Positions 53,364 to 62,284 of a DNA stretch of 64,000 nt are shown piece by piece. Where the stretch lies: positions 2,586,001-2,650,000 of the forward strand of contig NZ_CP064689.1 of assembly GCF_023100945.1 (NCBI RefSeq). The letters are read 5' to 3'. Position numbers and translations under genes: made by a program. This DNA comes from Bradyrhizobium sp. 200. GTDB lineage: Bacteria > Pseudomonadota > Alphaproteobacteria > Rhizobiales > Xanthobacteraceae. Each line of letters opens with the position of its first letter. Within the stretch, counting starts at the first letter, position 1. The notes beneath the pieces are model-generated. The model worked only from the letters and a program-made list of their open reading frames with translations. It was not told where the DNA came from and ran no database searches.

Positions 53364-54440
53364 TTATTCCGCCTTGGTGATCTGCGGTTGCGGACGTGCG
53401 GCGATGGCGGCGCCATTGCCGAATATGCTGGCGAGGCTTCGGATACGACCGGTGTCGATGCTCACATAGGCGGTCATGCCGGCGCGCAAGGGCGGCTCGC
53501 CGGGACGTTCGATCAACCGCAGCCGCACCGGCAGGCGCTGCACGACCTTTACCCAGTTTCCGGAAGCATTCTGCGCCGGCAGAATCGCGAACTCGGCGCC
53601 GGTTGCCGGGCTGATGCTTTCCACCTCGGCGTCCCAGGTGACGTCGGGATGCATGTCGAGCACGACCGTTGCCCTCTGCCCGACGGTGACATGGGTAAGG
53701 TCCGTTTCCTTGAAGTTGGCCTCCAACCAGGGCCTGCGATCGGCGACCATCGCAAACAACGATGTCTGCGCCTTGACCTGCTCGCCAAGCTGGAGCCTGA
53801 AATTAACCACGACGCCGGCCCGCGGCGCCTTGATCTCGGTATAGGCGAGATCGAGCGCCGCACGATCGCGCAACGCCAGCTTCTCGCGGACAGCAGCAAA
53901 TTCGTCGGTCGGCCTGTCCGGCTTGCCGCCTAGCGCCGCCTCGACGCGGGCGATGCGCTGATGCAGGACCGCGACGCGATCCAGACCTTCCTGCTCTTCG
54001 CTGTTGGTCTGCTCGAGCTTCACGGCTGACGTCACGCCGCGTCCCGACAGGTCGCGCGCCCGCTGGGCCTGCGCCTGCAGGAACGTCAGCTTGTTCTCGG
54101 CCTCTTTGGTTTCAGCCCTGATCTCGCGCAGGCTCGCCTTGAGCTGTTCGACGGCAGCGCGTGCCGAATCGATCTCGGCCTCGGCCTTGGCCAGCGCAAG
54201 CTGATAGGGGGCGGGATCGAGACGCACCAGCAATTCGCCCGCCTTGACGATCGAGTGGTCCCTGATCCGAACCTCGACGATACGGCCGGGAATTTCACTG
54301 GCGATCTGGGTGATATCAGCCTTGACGTAGGCGTTTTCGGTGGTGACGTGGCGGCCGCCCTGCAGCCAGACGGCGAGCGCACCGACAATGACGAGCACAG
54401 GCACGCCAATCAGCGCCAGTTTTCGTTGGCGCGGCGTCAC
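53364..54440 (-). CDS. emrA: HlyD/EmrA-family membrane fusion protein
   Basis: 358 residues. N-terminal membrane helix (about 10-26), then barrel-sandwich hybrid and coiled-coil hairpin (helical region about 80-160, with L-R-A-E-T-K-E-A-E-N-K). Conserved P-x-x-G-x-x-V and a late V-K-V-V-Q-R-L-P-V-R-L motif. Works as the periplasmic adaptor between an EmrB-type inner-membrane pump and an outer-membrane channel. Its 5' end overlaps marR by four bases; the pump is encoded divergently at 55107. Confidence 0.9.
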   Translation of the reverse strand: MTPRQRKLALIGVPVLVIVGALAVWLQGGRHVTTENAYVKADITQIASEIPGRIVEVRIRDHSIVKAGELLVRLDPAPYQLALAKAEAEIDSARAAVEQLKASLREIRAETKEAENKLTFLQAQAQRARDLSGRGVTSAVKLEQTNSEEQEGLDRVAVLHQRIARVEAALGGKPDRPTDEFAAVREKLALRDRAALDLAYTEIKAPRAGVVVNFRLQLGEQVKAQTSLFAMVADRRPWLEANFKETDLTHVTVGQRATVVLDMHPDVTWDAEVESISPATGAEFAILPAQNASGNWVKVVQRLPVRLRLIERPGEPPLRAGMTAYVSIDTGRIRSLASIFGNGAAIAARPQPQITKAE

Positions 54441-54955
54441 GACGAGTTCCTGCCGTTGAGACGGCGCATCCCGCGCGAAACCGAATTCCGCCCGGCGATG
54501 ACAGCCGAACCTTTTGTCGAGCCGTTGGCGCCGGAGACCAGCGTCTCCTTGACGCGCTGCAGCAAGGCGAAGAGCTGCTTGCTCTCCCGGGCAGACAGAT
54601 CGGCCAGCGCGGTTTCAACCGTGTCCTCGGCGACCCGCCAGATGCGCTTGTGTACCCGCTCGGCCTCGGGCGTCAGGTAAACACGTTTCACGCGCCGGTC
54701 GCCGGGTTGGGCGCGGCGTTCGACCCAGCCATTGGCTACGAGCCGGTCGATCATACGGCCGGCGGTCGCCTTTTCGACTTCCATCATCTCGGCAAGCTCG
54801 GAATGCGATGCCCCGGGCCTGCGGTGCAGGCGGGTCAGCACCAGCCATTGGCCGCGGGTGATCCCGAGCCGGCGCACGCGGCGATCGAATTCCGTCCGCA
54901 GCAGGCGGGCGACGTCCGAGATCACGACACCAATATATTCTTCGGTATTTGGCAT
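54437..54955 (-). CDS. MarR-family regulator of the efflux locus
   Basis: 172 residues. Winged helix with G-A-S-H-S-E-L-A-E-M-M-E-V-E-K-A-T-A-G-R-M-I-D-R-L and E-R-R-A-Q-P-G-D-R-R-V-K wing. Binds aromatic or phenolic ligands and represses efflux in such loci; effector unknown. First gene of the marR-emrA operon, divergent from emrB. Two 15-base direct repeats in the shared promoter are the likely operator. Confidence 0.93.
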   Translation of the reverse strand: MPNTEEYIGVVISDVARLLRTEFDRRVRRLGITRGQWLVLTRLHRRPGASHSELAEMMEVEKATAGRMIDRLVANGWVERRAQPGDRRVKRVYLTPEAERVHKRIWRVAEDTVETALADLSARESKQLFALLQRVKETLVSGANGSTKGSAVIAGRNSVSRGMRRLNGRNSS

Positions 54956-54984
54956 GGCGGGACATTGTAGCCGCCGGGCAATTG

Positions 54985-55019
54985 GTAAGCTAGGTTATAT
55001 AATAGTAAGCCAGGTTATA
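54985..55019. promoter_or_regulatory. Direct-repeat operator in the marR-emrA / emrB promoter region
   Basis: GTAAGCTAGGTTATA (54985-54999) and GTAAGCCAGGTTATA (55005-55019) are 14 of 15 identical and 20 bases apart (two helical turns), located between the divergent genes. Confidence 0.65.
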
Positions 55020-55106
55020 ATCGGGGCGCGCGGTGCCGCAGGGGAAGCTACAGGGGATGGGGGCTTGTGCACCACCGGAATAGACGCCGACGAAGCTGCC
55101 GGGTTC

Positions 55107-56588
55107 ATGCCCCCGGCGCAACGTTATTTGACCATGGCGACCGTCGTTCTGGGGTCTTCGCTCTACGGCACGGCACTGCTGACGACATCGACCATCCTGC
55201 CGCAGATGCAGGGCGCGCTGTCGGCGACCCAGGACGAGATTGCCTGGGTGATGACGTTCAACATTCTCGCGACCGCCGTGGTGACGCCGATGACCGGATG
55301 GCTGGTGTCGCGCTTCGGCACCAGGCGCGTGGTGGTCTACTCGATCGGCCTGTTCACACTGGCGACGCTGCTTTGCGGCATGGCGCAGTCGCTCGAGATG
55401 CTGGTGCTATGGCGCATCCTCCAGGGCGGGGCGGGGGCGCCGATCGTGCCGCTGTCGCAATCGATCCTGTTCGATACGTTCCCGCGGCGCCAGCACACGA
55501 TGGTGATGTCGGTGTTCGGGATGGCGGTCGCGGTTGCGCCGGCGTTCGGTCCTGTCATCGGCGGGTATCTCGCCGCGATGCATAGTTGGCGCTGGTCGTT
55601 TTACATGCTGGTGCCGATCGGCGTCTGCGCTACGATCGGCATGAGCTGGACGCTGCCGCCGGACAACAGCCTCACCAAGGTGCGCTTCGACTGGACCGGC
55701 TTCATCGCGCTTGCCACCGCGCTGGCGGCAGTGCAACTCGTGCTCGCGCGCGGTGTGCGGCTGGACTGGTTCGATTCGATGGAGATCGTCATCGAATGCC
55801 TGATCGCGGGCCTCGCATTCTATATTTTCCTGGTGCATAGCCTGAGCGCCCGTGAGCCGTTCCTGAACCTGAAGCTGCTGACCGACCGCAACTATGCGAT
55901 CGGGTTGGCGCTGGTGACGATCTACGGCATGCTGAATTTCACGCCGATGGTGCTGTTGCCGCCGCTGCTGCAACAGCAGGCCGGCTTTCCCGACATGCTG
56001 GTCGGGCAGGTGATCGGATGCCGGGGCGTCGGAATGCTGGTCGGATTCATGACCGCCGGCTTCATGAGCCGGATCGATCCGCGCCTCAGCATGGCCTTCG
56101 GCTTTGGCCTGCAAACCGCAGCCGGGATGTGGATGCTGACGTTCGATCTCAACGTCACCATGGAAGTGCTTGTTATCAACAGCGCCATCCAGGGCTTTGC
56201 CGTGGGCATCGTCTGGGTGCCGATTACGGCGGTGGCGTTCGGCACGCTGGACGCCAAGCACTACGCCGAGGCCTCGGCAGTCTTTCACCTCTTGCGCAAT
56301 ATCGGCTCCAGCTTCTTCATCTCGCTCTCGATTGCCGAGATCGTTCGCACGTCAGGCGCCAATTACAGCCGCATGACCGAGATGATTACGCCCTACAACC
56401 GCGCGCTGACGACACCGGGCATGACCGGGGCATGGAATTTCGACACGGTGCCGGGACTTGCGAGAGTGGCAAAGGAAATCCTGCGCCAGGCGATGATGAT
56501 CGGATATCTGAACGCCTTCACGATGTACACGGCAACGTCGGCGCTTGCCGTGGTCTTCGCCTTGATGGCCAGAAGCCGCCGGACGTGA
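55107..56588 (+). CDS. emrB: EmrB-type MFS (DHA2) drug efflux transporter
   Basis: 493 residues from ATG 55107, fourteen hydrophobic helices, typical DHA2 elements I-A-W-V-M-T-F-N-I-L-A-T-A and R-F-G-T-R-R-V-V. Exports drugs or phenolics with EmrA (divergent neighbour). ATG 55134 is an alternative start. A strong hairpin follows the gene at 56609-56643. Confidence 0.88.
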   Translation: MPPAQRYLTMATVVLGSSLYGTALLTTSTILPQMQGALSATQDEIAWVMTFNILATAVVTPMTGWLVSRFGTRRVVVYSIGLFTLATLLCGMAQSLEMLVLWRILQGGAGAPIVPLSQSILFDTFPRRQHTMVMSVFGMAVAVAPAFGPVIGGYLAAMHSWRWSFYMLVPIGVCATIGMSWTLPPDNSLTKVRFDWTGFIALATALAAVQLVLARGVRLDWFDSMEIVIECLIAGLAFYIFLVHSLSAREPFLNLKLLTDRNYAIGLALVTIYGMLNFTPMVLLPPLLQQQAGFPDMLVGQVIGCRGVGMLVGFMTAGFMSRIDPRLSMAFGFGLQTAAGMWMLTFDLNVTMEVLVINSAIQGFAVGIVWVPITAVAFGTLDAKHYAEASAVFHLLRNIGSSFFISLSIAEIVRTSGANYSRMTEMITPYNRALTTPGMTGAWNFDTVPGLARVAKEILRQAMMIGYLNAFTMYTATSALAVVFALMARSRRT

Positions 56589-56608
56589 TGCGGGGGGTGA
56601 GAAACGAC

Positions 56609-56643
56609 CACGGCCCTCGCCAGGGGAGCTGACGAGGGCCGTG
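56609..56643 (+). terminator. Hairpin terminator after emrB
   Basis: CACGGCCCTCG (56609-56619) and CGAGGGCCGTG (56633-56643), perfect 11-base stem; no T-run, so possibly rho-independent only weakly. Confidence 0.7.
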
Positions 56644-56708
56644 TTGAACATCTCCGCCGCGCCTAGGTTCGCAACGAGATGTGGGAGCTCTGAATAACTC
56701 TTTTAGTT

Positions 56709-56757
56709 GGGCATGATCTTTTCCAAAAACCGGTATCCGCTTTTTGGGATCATGGCC
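56709..56757. repeat. Palindromic intergenic element, copy 2
   Basis: GGGCATGATC and GATCATGGCC arms around CCGGTATCCGC, related to copy 1 at 9340-9385 (shared CATGATC/GATCATG arms and ACCGGT core). Lies directly after the flgH stop. Confidence 0.7.
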
Positions 56758-56758
56758 G

Positions 56759-57511
56759 TTAGAACGGCAACAGCACGTCCATCACCTGCTGGCCGTAGCG
56801 GGGTTGCTGCACGTCGGTGATCTGGCCGCGGCCGCCATAGGCGATGCGGGCCTGCGCGATCTTCGAGGAATCGATGGTATTGTCGCTCTGGATGTCCTCG
56901 GGGCGGACGATGCCGGCGACGATCAGTTCGCGGATTTCGAAGTTGACGCGGATCTCCTGCTTGCCTTCGACCACGAGATTGCCGTTCGGCAGCACCTGCG
57001 TCACGACGGCCGCGACATTGGTCTGCAACGCTTCCTGGCGGTTGACCGAGCCCTTGCCGTCGCTCGACGACGTCGAGTCCGTGGTCAGGATCTTGCCGGG
57101 CAGGATCTTGTTTGCCTGCGTGATCGTCTGAGACCCGATGAAATCGGTGATCCCCGAATCTTCCTTGGCGGAGCGGCTGCGTTGGGTCTCGTTGGACAGG
57201 TTGGCCTTGTCGGTGATGTTGACGGTCACCGTCAGGAGATCGCCGATCCGTGCCGCGCGCTGATCCTTGAAGAAGGCGCGCGAGCCGTTCCGCCACAGCG
57301 AGTTGGCATTGTAGGAAGCCTGCTCCGGCTTCGGCATCGGCATCTGCACCGGCTTGTAGCCGGGCTGCGTCGTCGGGTTTTCGATCTCCGTCAGCCTCGG
57401 CTTTTCGCCGATCTGCGACAGACGGTCGATCGAGGAACAACCGCTGGCGCAGGCGGCCAGCGACAGCATGGCGCCCGTGAGAATGATGCGGTTGAGACGG
57501 GTGACTGACAT
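56759..57511 (-). CDS. flgH: Flagellar L-ring lipoprotein FlgH
   Basis: 250 residues. Lipobox L-A-A-C at about residues 18-21; L-W-R-N-G-S-R-A-F-F-K-D-Q-R-A and G-D-L-L-T-V-T-V-N-I-T-D-K-A are FlgH signatures, and I-V-A-G-I-V-R-P-E-D-I comes later. Forms the outer-membrane L ring. Last gene of the flgF-flgG-flgA-flgH operon. Confidence 0.94.
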   Translation of the reverse strand: MSVTRLNRIILTGAMLSLAACASGCSSIDRLSQIGEKPRLTEIENPTTQPGYKPVQMPMPKPEQASYNANSLWRNGSRAFFKDQRAARIGDLLTVTVNITDKANLSNETQRSRSAKEDSGITDFIGSQTITQANKILPGKILTTDSTSSSDGKGSVNRQEALQTNVAAVVTQVLPNGNLVVEGKQEIRVNFEIRELIVAGIVRPEDIQSDNTIDSSKIAQARIAYGGRGQITDVQQPRYGQQVMDVLLPF

Positions 57512-57516
57512 TTACA

Positions 57517-58602
57517 TTACTCGGCTTTTGGAGCGACTGACGAACTGACGGTAGCTACGGCAACGGGCGCGGGTTGTGCCGTGCCGAGCGAAGAGGTGGC
57601 ATCGCTGGTCTGCGGCGGGCGATGCGCCACCGGCGTGATCGAAACCTGGCCGCGGCCGGTCACGGTGCCGGACAGCGTGCGCTTCGACTGCAGGTTCATG
57701 ACGTTGACGACGTCGCCTTCGGTGCCGTTTTCCAGCGCCTTGCCGCGCATGGTGAGGTAGATTCCGGGCGCCTCGTAAATCAACGTGACGTTCTGGTCGC
57801 GCTGCACCAGGTCGGGCTTGGCGAGATCGGCGGTGCGGATCGCCTGGCCGGCGCGGAGCTGGCGGCGGGCCTGCATGCCGACTGCGCGGTCGCGCGCGGC
57901 GGGATCGGCGCCGACTTCCGCCTTCGGGCGGCGCTCGATCACCACGTCGGATGATTTCAATATCTCATTGCGCTCGACATTGCGCGCCAGCACCGCGGCC
58001 TCGACGGTCTCGATCGCCGTGCCGGTGAAACGCAGCTTGGCCGCAGCGGCGCCGTTCCCGTTGCCGATTTCAAAGGTGACGTCGAAGCGGCCGTTGCGGT
58101 TGTCGTAACGCACGACGATTGCCTGCATGCCGCCGGTGAAGCCGGCGTCCAGCCTGACATCGCTGGGGTCGCGGTCGAAGGTCAGCGACAGATTGGCGGC
58201 GTCGCCCAGACCATTGCGGCGCTCCAGCGCGCGCGCGACCTGCAGCTCGATGTCCTTGCCTTCGAGCGTGCGCGCCAGGCGCGTCACCGAAATTTCCTTC
58301 AGGTCGCGGGTGTCGACGCCGATCACATGATGGGCGCGAAGGGTGTTGAGCACCTGCGCGACCGGCAGCGAGCCCGTGGTGCCCAGATCCGGCGCGCGAT
58401 AGATCGCGATCTGCCCGGCGCTGCCGGCATTGTCGATGACGTCGCCGATCCGCACCAGATCGCCGGACACCTGCACGTCGGCGCGCAGCACCGGCGCGGC
58501 GATCACATTGCGGCTCGTGAAGGTTTCCCGGGTCTGCGCGATCGCGTCCGCGCTCGATGCGGCGATCAGGGCGGCGGCCAGGAGGAGGGCGCGGGCGATC
58601 AT
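57517..58602 (-). CDS. flgA: P-ring assembly chaperone FlgA
   Basis: 361 residues. Signal peptide about 1-23 (A-D-A-I-A-Q). C-terminal SAF/FlgA domain with V-A-R-N-V-E-R-N-E-I-L-K, A-R-R-Q-L-R-A-G-Q and I-Y-L-T-M-R-G-K-A-L. It helps FlgI assemble in the periplasm. Longer than enterobacterial FlgA (~220), as usual in rhizobia. Third gene of the operon; gaps of five bases to flgH and ten to flgG. Confidence 0.9.
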   Translation of the reverse strand: MIARALLLAAALIAASSADAIAQTRETFTSRNVIAAPVLRADVQVSGDLVRIGDVIDNAGSAGQIAIYRAPDLGTTGSLPVAQVLNTLRAHHVIGVDTRDLKEISVTRLARTLEGKDIELQVARALERRNGLGDAANLSLTFDRDPSDVRLDAGFTGGMQAIVVRYDNRNGRFDVTFEIGNGNGAAAAKLRFTGTAIETVEAAVLARNVERNEILKSSDVVIERRPKAEVGADPAARDRAVGMQARRQLRAGQAIRTADLAKPDLVQRDQNVTLIYEAPGIYLTMRGKALENGTEGDVVNVMNLQSKRTLSGTVTGRGQVSITPVAHRPPQTSDATSSLGTAQPAPVAVATVSSSVAPKAE

Positions 58603-58612
58603 GACCAGTCCT

Positions 58613-59401
58613 TTAGCGGAACATGTTGGAGGTGGATTGCAGCATCTGGTCGGCCGCGCTGACGACCTTGGCGTTCATCTCATAGGCGCGCTGGGCGGCG
58701 ATCAGGTCGGAGATTTCGGTCACCACCTCGACATTGGCTTGTTCGAGGTTGCCCTGTTGCATGTCGCCAAAACCGTCGGTGTTGGCGACGCCGTCCTGCG
58801 GCGTGCCGGAGGCCGGGGTGTCGGTAAACAAATTGTCGCCGATCGGGTTGAGGCCGGCCTTGTTGATGAAGCGCGTCAGGCCGATCTGGCCGACCAGCGT
58901 CGGCGTGGTCGAGCCCGGCAGTATCACCGTGAGCTGGCCCTGTGCGTTGACGGTGATCTGCGAGGAGTTCTGCGGGATCGTGATCGTCGGCTGCACCGGG
59001 TTGCCCTGGGCGGTGACGACGCGGCCCTGCGCATCCATCATGAATGAGCCGTCGCGGGTGTAGGCATAGGTGCCGTCGGGAACCTGGATCTTGAAGAAGC
59101 CCTCGCCGCGGATCGCAATGTCGAGATCGTTGCCGGTCGGCGACAGCGTGCCCTGGCTCATCAGGCGCGGCGTGCCGACGGTCTTGACGCCGCCGCCGAT
59201 ATCGACACCGACCGGCAGGATGGTGCCCTGGTCGGAGGCCTGCGCGCCGACGCGGCGCACATGGTCGTAGATCAGGTCCTGAAACGCCGCGCGCTGCTTC
59301 TTGTAGCCGGTGGTGCGCATGTTGGCGATGTTGTTGGAGATCACCTGAACGTTGAGTTCCTGTGCCGCCATGCCGGTCGCTGCTGTGTAAAGGGCGCGCA
59401 T
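58613..59401 (-). CDS. flgG: Flagellar distal rod protein FlgG
   Basis: 262 residues, the normal length. N-terminal M-R-A-L-Y-T-A-A-T-G-M-A-A-Q-E-L-N-V and C-terminal Q-R-A-Y-E-M-N-A-K-V-V-S-A-A-D-Q-M. Forms the distal rod. Second gene after flgF (17-base gap). Confidence 0.95.
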   Translation of the reverse strand: MRALYTAATGMAAQELNVQVISNNIANMRTTGYKKQRAAFQDLIYDHVRRVGAQASDQGTILPVGVDIGGGVKTVGTPRLMSQGTLSPTGNDLDIAIRGEGFFKIQVPDGTYAYTRDGSFMMDAQGRVVTAQGNPVQPTITIPQNSSQITVNAQGQLTVILPGSTTPTLVGQIGLTRFINKAGLNPIGDNLFTDTPASGTPQDGVANTDGFGDMQQGNLEQANVEVVTEISDLIAAQRAYEMNAKVVSAADQMLQSTSNMFR

Positions 59402-59418
59402 CGATCAATGCCTTACGG

Positions 59419-60183
59419 TTATGCCGGAACGTCGGCGAGTTTCTCGACTGCGGTTCGGTGCAGATCGTGCTGCTGCTGCAGCATCGCCGAGATCTGCGTG
59501 TAGGTGCGCGTGATCTCGATCATGCGGCTCATTTCGTGGACGGAATTGACGTTCGACTTCTCGATGAAGCCTTGGTGCACCCGCGAGGTGGTGTCGGGCT
59601 GGGCGGCGATGCCCTGGCCCGCGGAGTAGAGGTTGCCGCCTTCCTTCACGAGCTTCTGCGCGTCGGCAAAATTGACCAGCCGCAGCTTGCCGCGGATCGA
59701 GTCGGTGCTGCCGGTGCCCTCGAGGACCGTGATATTGCCGTCGGCTGCGATGTTGATCGCCTTGTCGGTCGGCTGGAACACGATCGGGCCGGAGGTACCC
59801 AGCACCGGATCGCCGCTCGCGGTCACGAGCTGGCCCTGATTGTTGATCTGCAGGCCGCCGTCGCGGGTGTAGCGCTCGCCGGCGGCGGTCTGCACCACCA
59901 GAAAGGCGTTGCCGTCGATCGCGATGTCGAGCGGGTTTTTGGTCTGCTCGGAGGGGCCGGCGGAGAAATCGTGGAAAGTGGCGCGGTCGTGCACAAAGGA
60001 GACGCGGCGGTCGGCGCGCACGAAATTGTCTTCATGCGCAGGCGAGCGCAGATATTCCTCGAACAGCGACCGGTCGGCCTTGAAGCCGGTCGTGTTGATG
60101 TTGGCGACGTTGTTGGCGACGACATCCAACTGCCGTTCCAGCGTCATCTGCCGCGAAAGTCCGACGAGAAGCATATTCTCCAT
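59419..60183 (-). CDS. flgF: Flagellar proximal rod protein FlgF
   Basis: 254 residues. M-E-N-M-L-L-V-G-L-S-R-Q-M and N-N-V-A-N-I-N-T-T-G-F-K match FlgF. Rod component between FlgG and the MS ring. Start 60183 is supported by GGGGAGAA seven bases upstream. First gene of a four-gene operon behind a sigma-54 promoter at 60292-60307. Confidence 0.94.
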   Translation of the reverse strand: MENMLLVGLSRQMTLERQLDVVANNVANINTTGFKADRSLFEEYLRSPAHEDNFVRADRRVSFVHDRATFHDFSAGPSEQTKNPLDIAIDGNAFLVVQTAAGERYTRDGGLQINNQGQLVTASGDPVLGTSGPIVFQPTDKAINIAADGNITVLEGTGSTDSIRGKLRLVNFADAQKLVKEGGNLYSAGQGIAAQPDTTSRVHQGFIEKSNVNSVHEMSRMIEITRTYTQISAMLQQQHDLHRTAVEKLADVPA

Positions 60184-60291
60184 CGGTGGTTCTCCCCTTG
60201 ATCGATCCGAAGCAGGCTCTCCCAAGCCCGTGGTCCGGATCCGTCGTAAACCTTTGGGCTCTCCCAAGCCGGCAGGTCACGACGACTACTC

Positions 60292-60307
60292 AGCGAAAGC
60301 CGTGCCA
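60292..60307 (-). promoter_or_regulatory. Sigma-54 promoter of flgF-flgG-flgA-flgH
   Basis: On the minus strand TGGCACG-GCTT-TCGCT, one mismatch (TCGC) with correct GG-to-GC spacing. It has the same TGGCACG-N4-TCGC form as the flgI promoter. About 100 bases from the flgF ATG. Confidence 0.7.
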
Positions 60308-60392
60308 AGTCGGGAAATGCCGATTTTTAAAGGGGTTAAGCGTTTTTCGGAGCGCGGGGCGGGCGGCAGAAAGGTCTTGTTGACCATGTTTG

Positions 60393-60408
60393 CCCGGCAG
60401 ATTTTTCC
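60393..60408. promoter_or_regulatory. CGGCA motif, candidate FlbD site
   Basis: CCCGGCAGATTTTTCC shares CGGCAGATTTT with the palindrome at 47161. It is about 90 bases upstream of the flgF sigma-54 promoter, a suitable enhancer distance. Confidence 0.45.
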
Positions 60409-60571
60409 TACTTGGACGCTAATGGAAAGGTTCCGTTAACCATTACTACCCTAGCGTTGCATCTATTGAGGGCGCGTGTGCGCTGGCGGCTTTTGTTTCG
60501 CGTTGTGGGGGCATCGTTACCCAGGCTGGTGGCAACCGCGCTCGTTTTTCGGAATCGAAGCGGGCGGGGCA

Positions 60572-61063
60572 ATGGCTGAGAACGAGCAGGCGGAAGGCGC
60601 AGACGGCGCAGAAGCCGCATCGTCAAAAAAGGGCAAGCTCAAGCTGATCATCGCCGTGGCGGGTTTCGTCGCCATCCTCGGCGCTGGCGCTGGCTGGTTC
60701 TTCCTGATGCGCGGCCATGGCGAGGAGAAGCACGCCGAAGCGCCGCCGCCGAAGCCGCCGTCCTTCGTCGAAGTGCCCGACATGATGGTCAACCTGGTCG
60801 GGGCCCCCGGCGAGCGGGTGCAATATCTCCGCGTCAAGGTCGTGCTCGAGATCAAGGAAGACAAGCAGGTCGAGGCGATCAAGCCGAACCTGCCGCGCGT
60901 CACCGACCTGTTCCAGACCTATCTGCGCGAATTGCGTCCCTCCGACATCAACGGTTCGGCCGGGCTGTTCCGCCTCAAGGAAGAGCTGACCAAGCGGGTC
61001 AACAACGCGGTGGCGCCGCATCAGGTGAGCGCCGTGTTGTTCAAGGAAATCGTCGTGCAGTGA
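60572..61063 (+). CDS. fliL: Flagellar basal body-associated protein FliL
   Basis: 163 residues. N-terminal low-complexity acidic segment, one membrane helix (about 33-53), then the FliL domain with V-E-V-P-D-M-M-V-N-L and V-K-V-V-L-E-I. FliL stabilises stators at the motor. Start at 60572 is the first credible Met. First gene of the fliL-fliM-DUF6468-motE unit. Confidence 0.92.
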   Translation: MAENEQAEGADGAEAASSKKGKLKLIIAVAGFVAILGAGAGWFFLMRGHGEEKHAEAPPPKPPSFVEVPDMMVNLVGAPGERVQYLRVKVVLEIKEDKQVEAIKPNLPRVTDLFQTYLRELRPSDINGSAGLFRLKEELTKRVNNAVAPHQVSAVLFKEIVVQ

Positions 61064-61081
61064 TGGGACGGATCTAGCATC

Positions 61082-62284
61082 ATGGCCGGCAACCAAGACC
61101 AGATGGACCAGGACGCCATTGCCGCGCAATGGGAAGCCTCGCTGGATTCCGAAGACCCCACGGCGGCCGCGGAAGAAGCTGCCGCCAATGAACTCTCCGA
61201 GAGCATGGCGCTGCAATGGGCGGCCATGGTCGAGGATGGCGGCCGCGAGTTCGGCAACAAGAATTCCGGCGAACGGGTTCTGTCGCAGGAAGAAATCGAC
61301 AATCTGCTCGGCTTTACCGTCGGCGACGTCAACCTCGACGACCATTCCGGCATTCGCGCCATCATCGATTCGGCGATGGTGTCCTACGAGCGTCTGCCGA
61401 TGCTCGAAATCGTGTTCGACCGCCTGGTGCGGCTGATGACCACGAGCTTGCGCAACTTTACTTCCGACAACGTCGAAGTCTCGCTCGACCGCATCACCTC
61501 GGTCCGCTTCGGCGACTACATGAATTCAATTCCCTTGCCGGCCGTGCTCAGCGTGTTCAAGGCCGAGGAGTGGGAGAATTTCGGCCTGGCAACGGTCGAT
61601 TCCAGCCTGATCTATTCGATCATCGACGTGCTGCTCGGCGGCCGGCGCGGCCAGACCTCGCTGCGCATCGAGGGCCGGCCCTACACGACCATCGAAACCA
61701 ACCTGGTCAAGCGGCTGGTCGAGGTGGTGCTGGCCGACGCCGAGCAGGCGTTCCGGCCGCTGTCGCCGGTGACGTTCTCGATCGACCGGCTGGAAACCAA
61801 TCCGCGCTTCGCCGCGATCTCCAGGCCTGCCAATGCCGCGATCCTGGTGCGGCTGCGCATCGACATGGAAGACCGCGGCGGCAATATCGAATTGCTGCTG
61901 CCCTATGCGACCATCGAGCCGATCCGCCCGGTTCTGCTCCAGATGTTCATGGGCGAAAAGTTCGGCCGCGATCCGATCTGGGAAGGGCATTTCGCGACCG
62001 AAGTGGCGCAGGCCGAGATATCGGTCGATGCCGTGCTGTATGAGGCCGACATTCCGCTCAAGCACCTGATGAAGCTGAAGGTCGGCGACACCCTGCCGCT
62101 GGAGATGCGTCCCGACGCGCTGGTCTCGGTCCGCTGCGGTAACGTCACGCTCACTGAAGGGCGGATGGGCCGGGTCGGCGACCGCGTCGCCATTCGCGTC
62201 ACCAAGCAGTTGCGCAAGCCCAATACCACCTTCGCGATGTTCGAGAAGGCCGACGAACAAACCAAGTTGATGGAGGCACAATGA
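61082..62284 (+). CDS. fliM: Flagellar switch protein FliM
   Basis: 400 residues. The usual N-terminal CheY-binding motif L-S-Q-E-E-I-D-N-L-L-G-F is at 67-78 rather than at the extreme N-terminus. Ahead of it is a ~65-residue acidic extension carrying two short similar segments, A-A-Q-W-E-A-S-L-D and A-L-Q-W-A-A-M-V-E. The FliM core and C-terminal FliN-like domain follow (L-K-V-G-D-T-L-P-L-E). FliM forms the C-ring switch. Its end overlaps the next gene by four bases. Confidence 0.95.
   Translation: MAGNQDQMDQDAIAAQWEASLDSEDPTAAAEEAAANELSESMALQWAAMVEDGGREFGNKNSGERVLSQEEIDNLLGFTVGDVNLDDHSGIRAIIDSAMVSYERLPMLEIVFDRLVRLMTTSLRNFTSDNVEVSLDRITSVRFGDYMNSIPLPAVLSVFKAEEWENFGLATVDSSLIYSIIDVLLGGRRGQTSLRIEGRPYTTIETNLVKRLVEVVLADAEQAFRPLSPVTFSIDRLETNPRFAAISRPANAAILVRLRIDMEDRGGNIELLLPYATIEPIRPVLLQMFMGEKFGRDPIWEGHFATEVAQAEISVDAVLYEADIPLKHLMKLKVGDTLPLEMRPDALVSVRCGNVTLTEGRMGRVGDRVAIRVTKQLRKPNTTFAMFEKADEQTKLMEAQ

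Larger units (their letters stand above)
60184..60571. other. 388-bp divergent region flgF / fliL
   Basis: No gene seen. Contains the flgF sigma-54 promoter (60292-60307) and a CGGCA motif (60393-60408, CCCGGCAGATTTTTCC) resembling the palindrome near flgI/fliX. Confidence 0.65.

Noticed and set aside
60328..60340. TTAA-AGGGG-TTAA near flgF/fliL as a CtrA site
   Set aside because: Spacer is five rather than seven bases.
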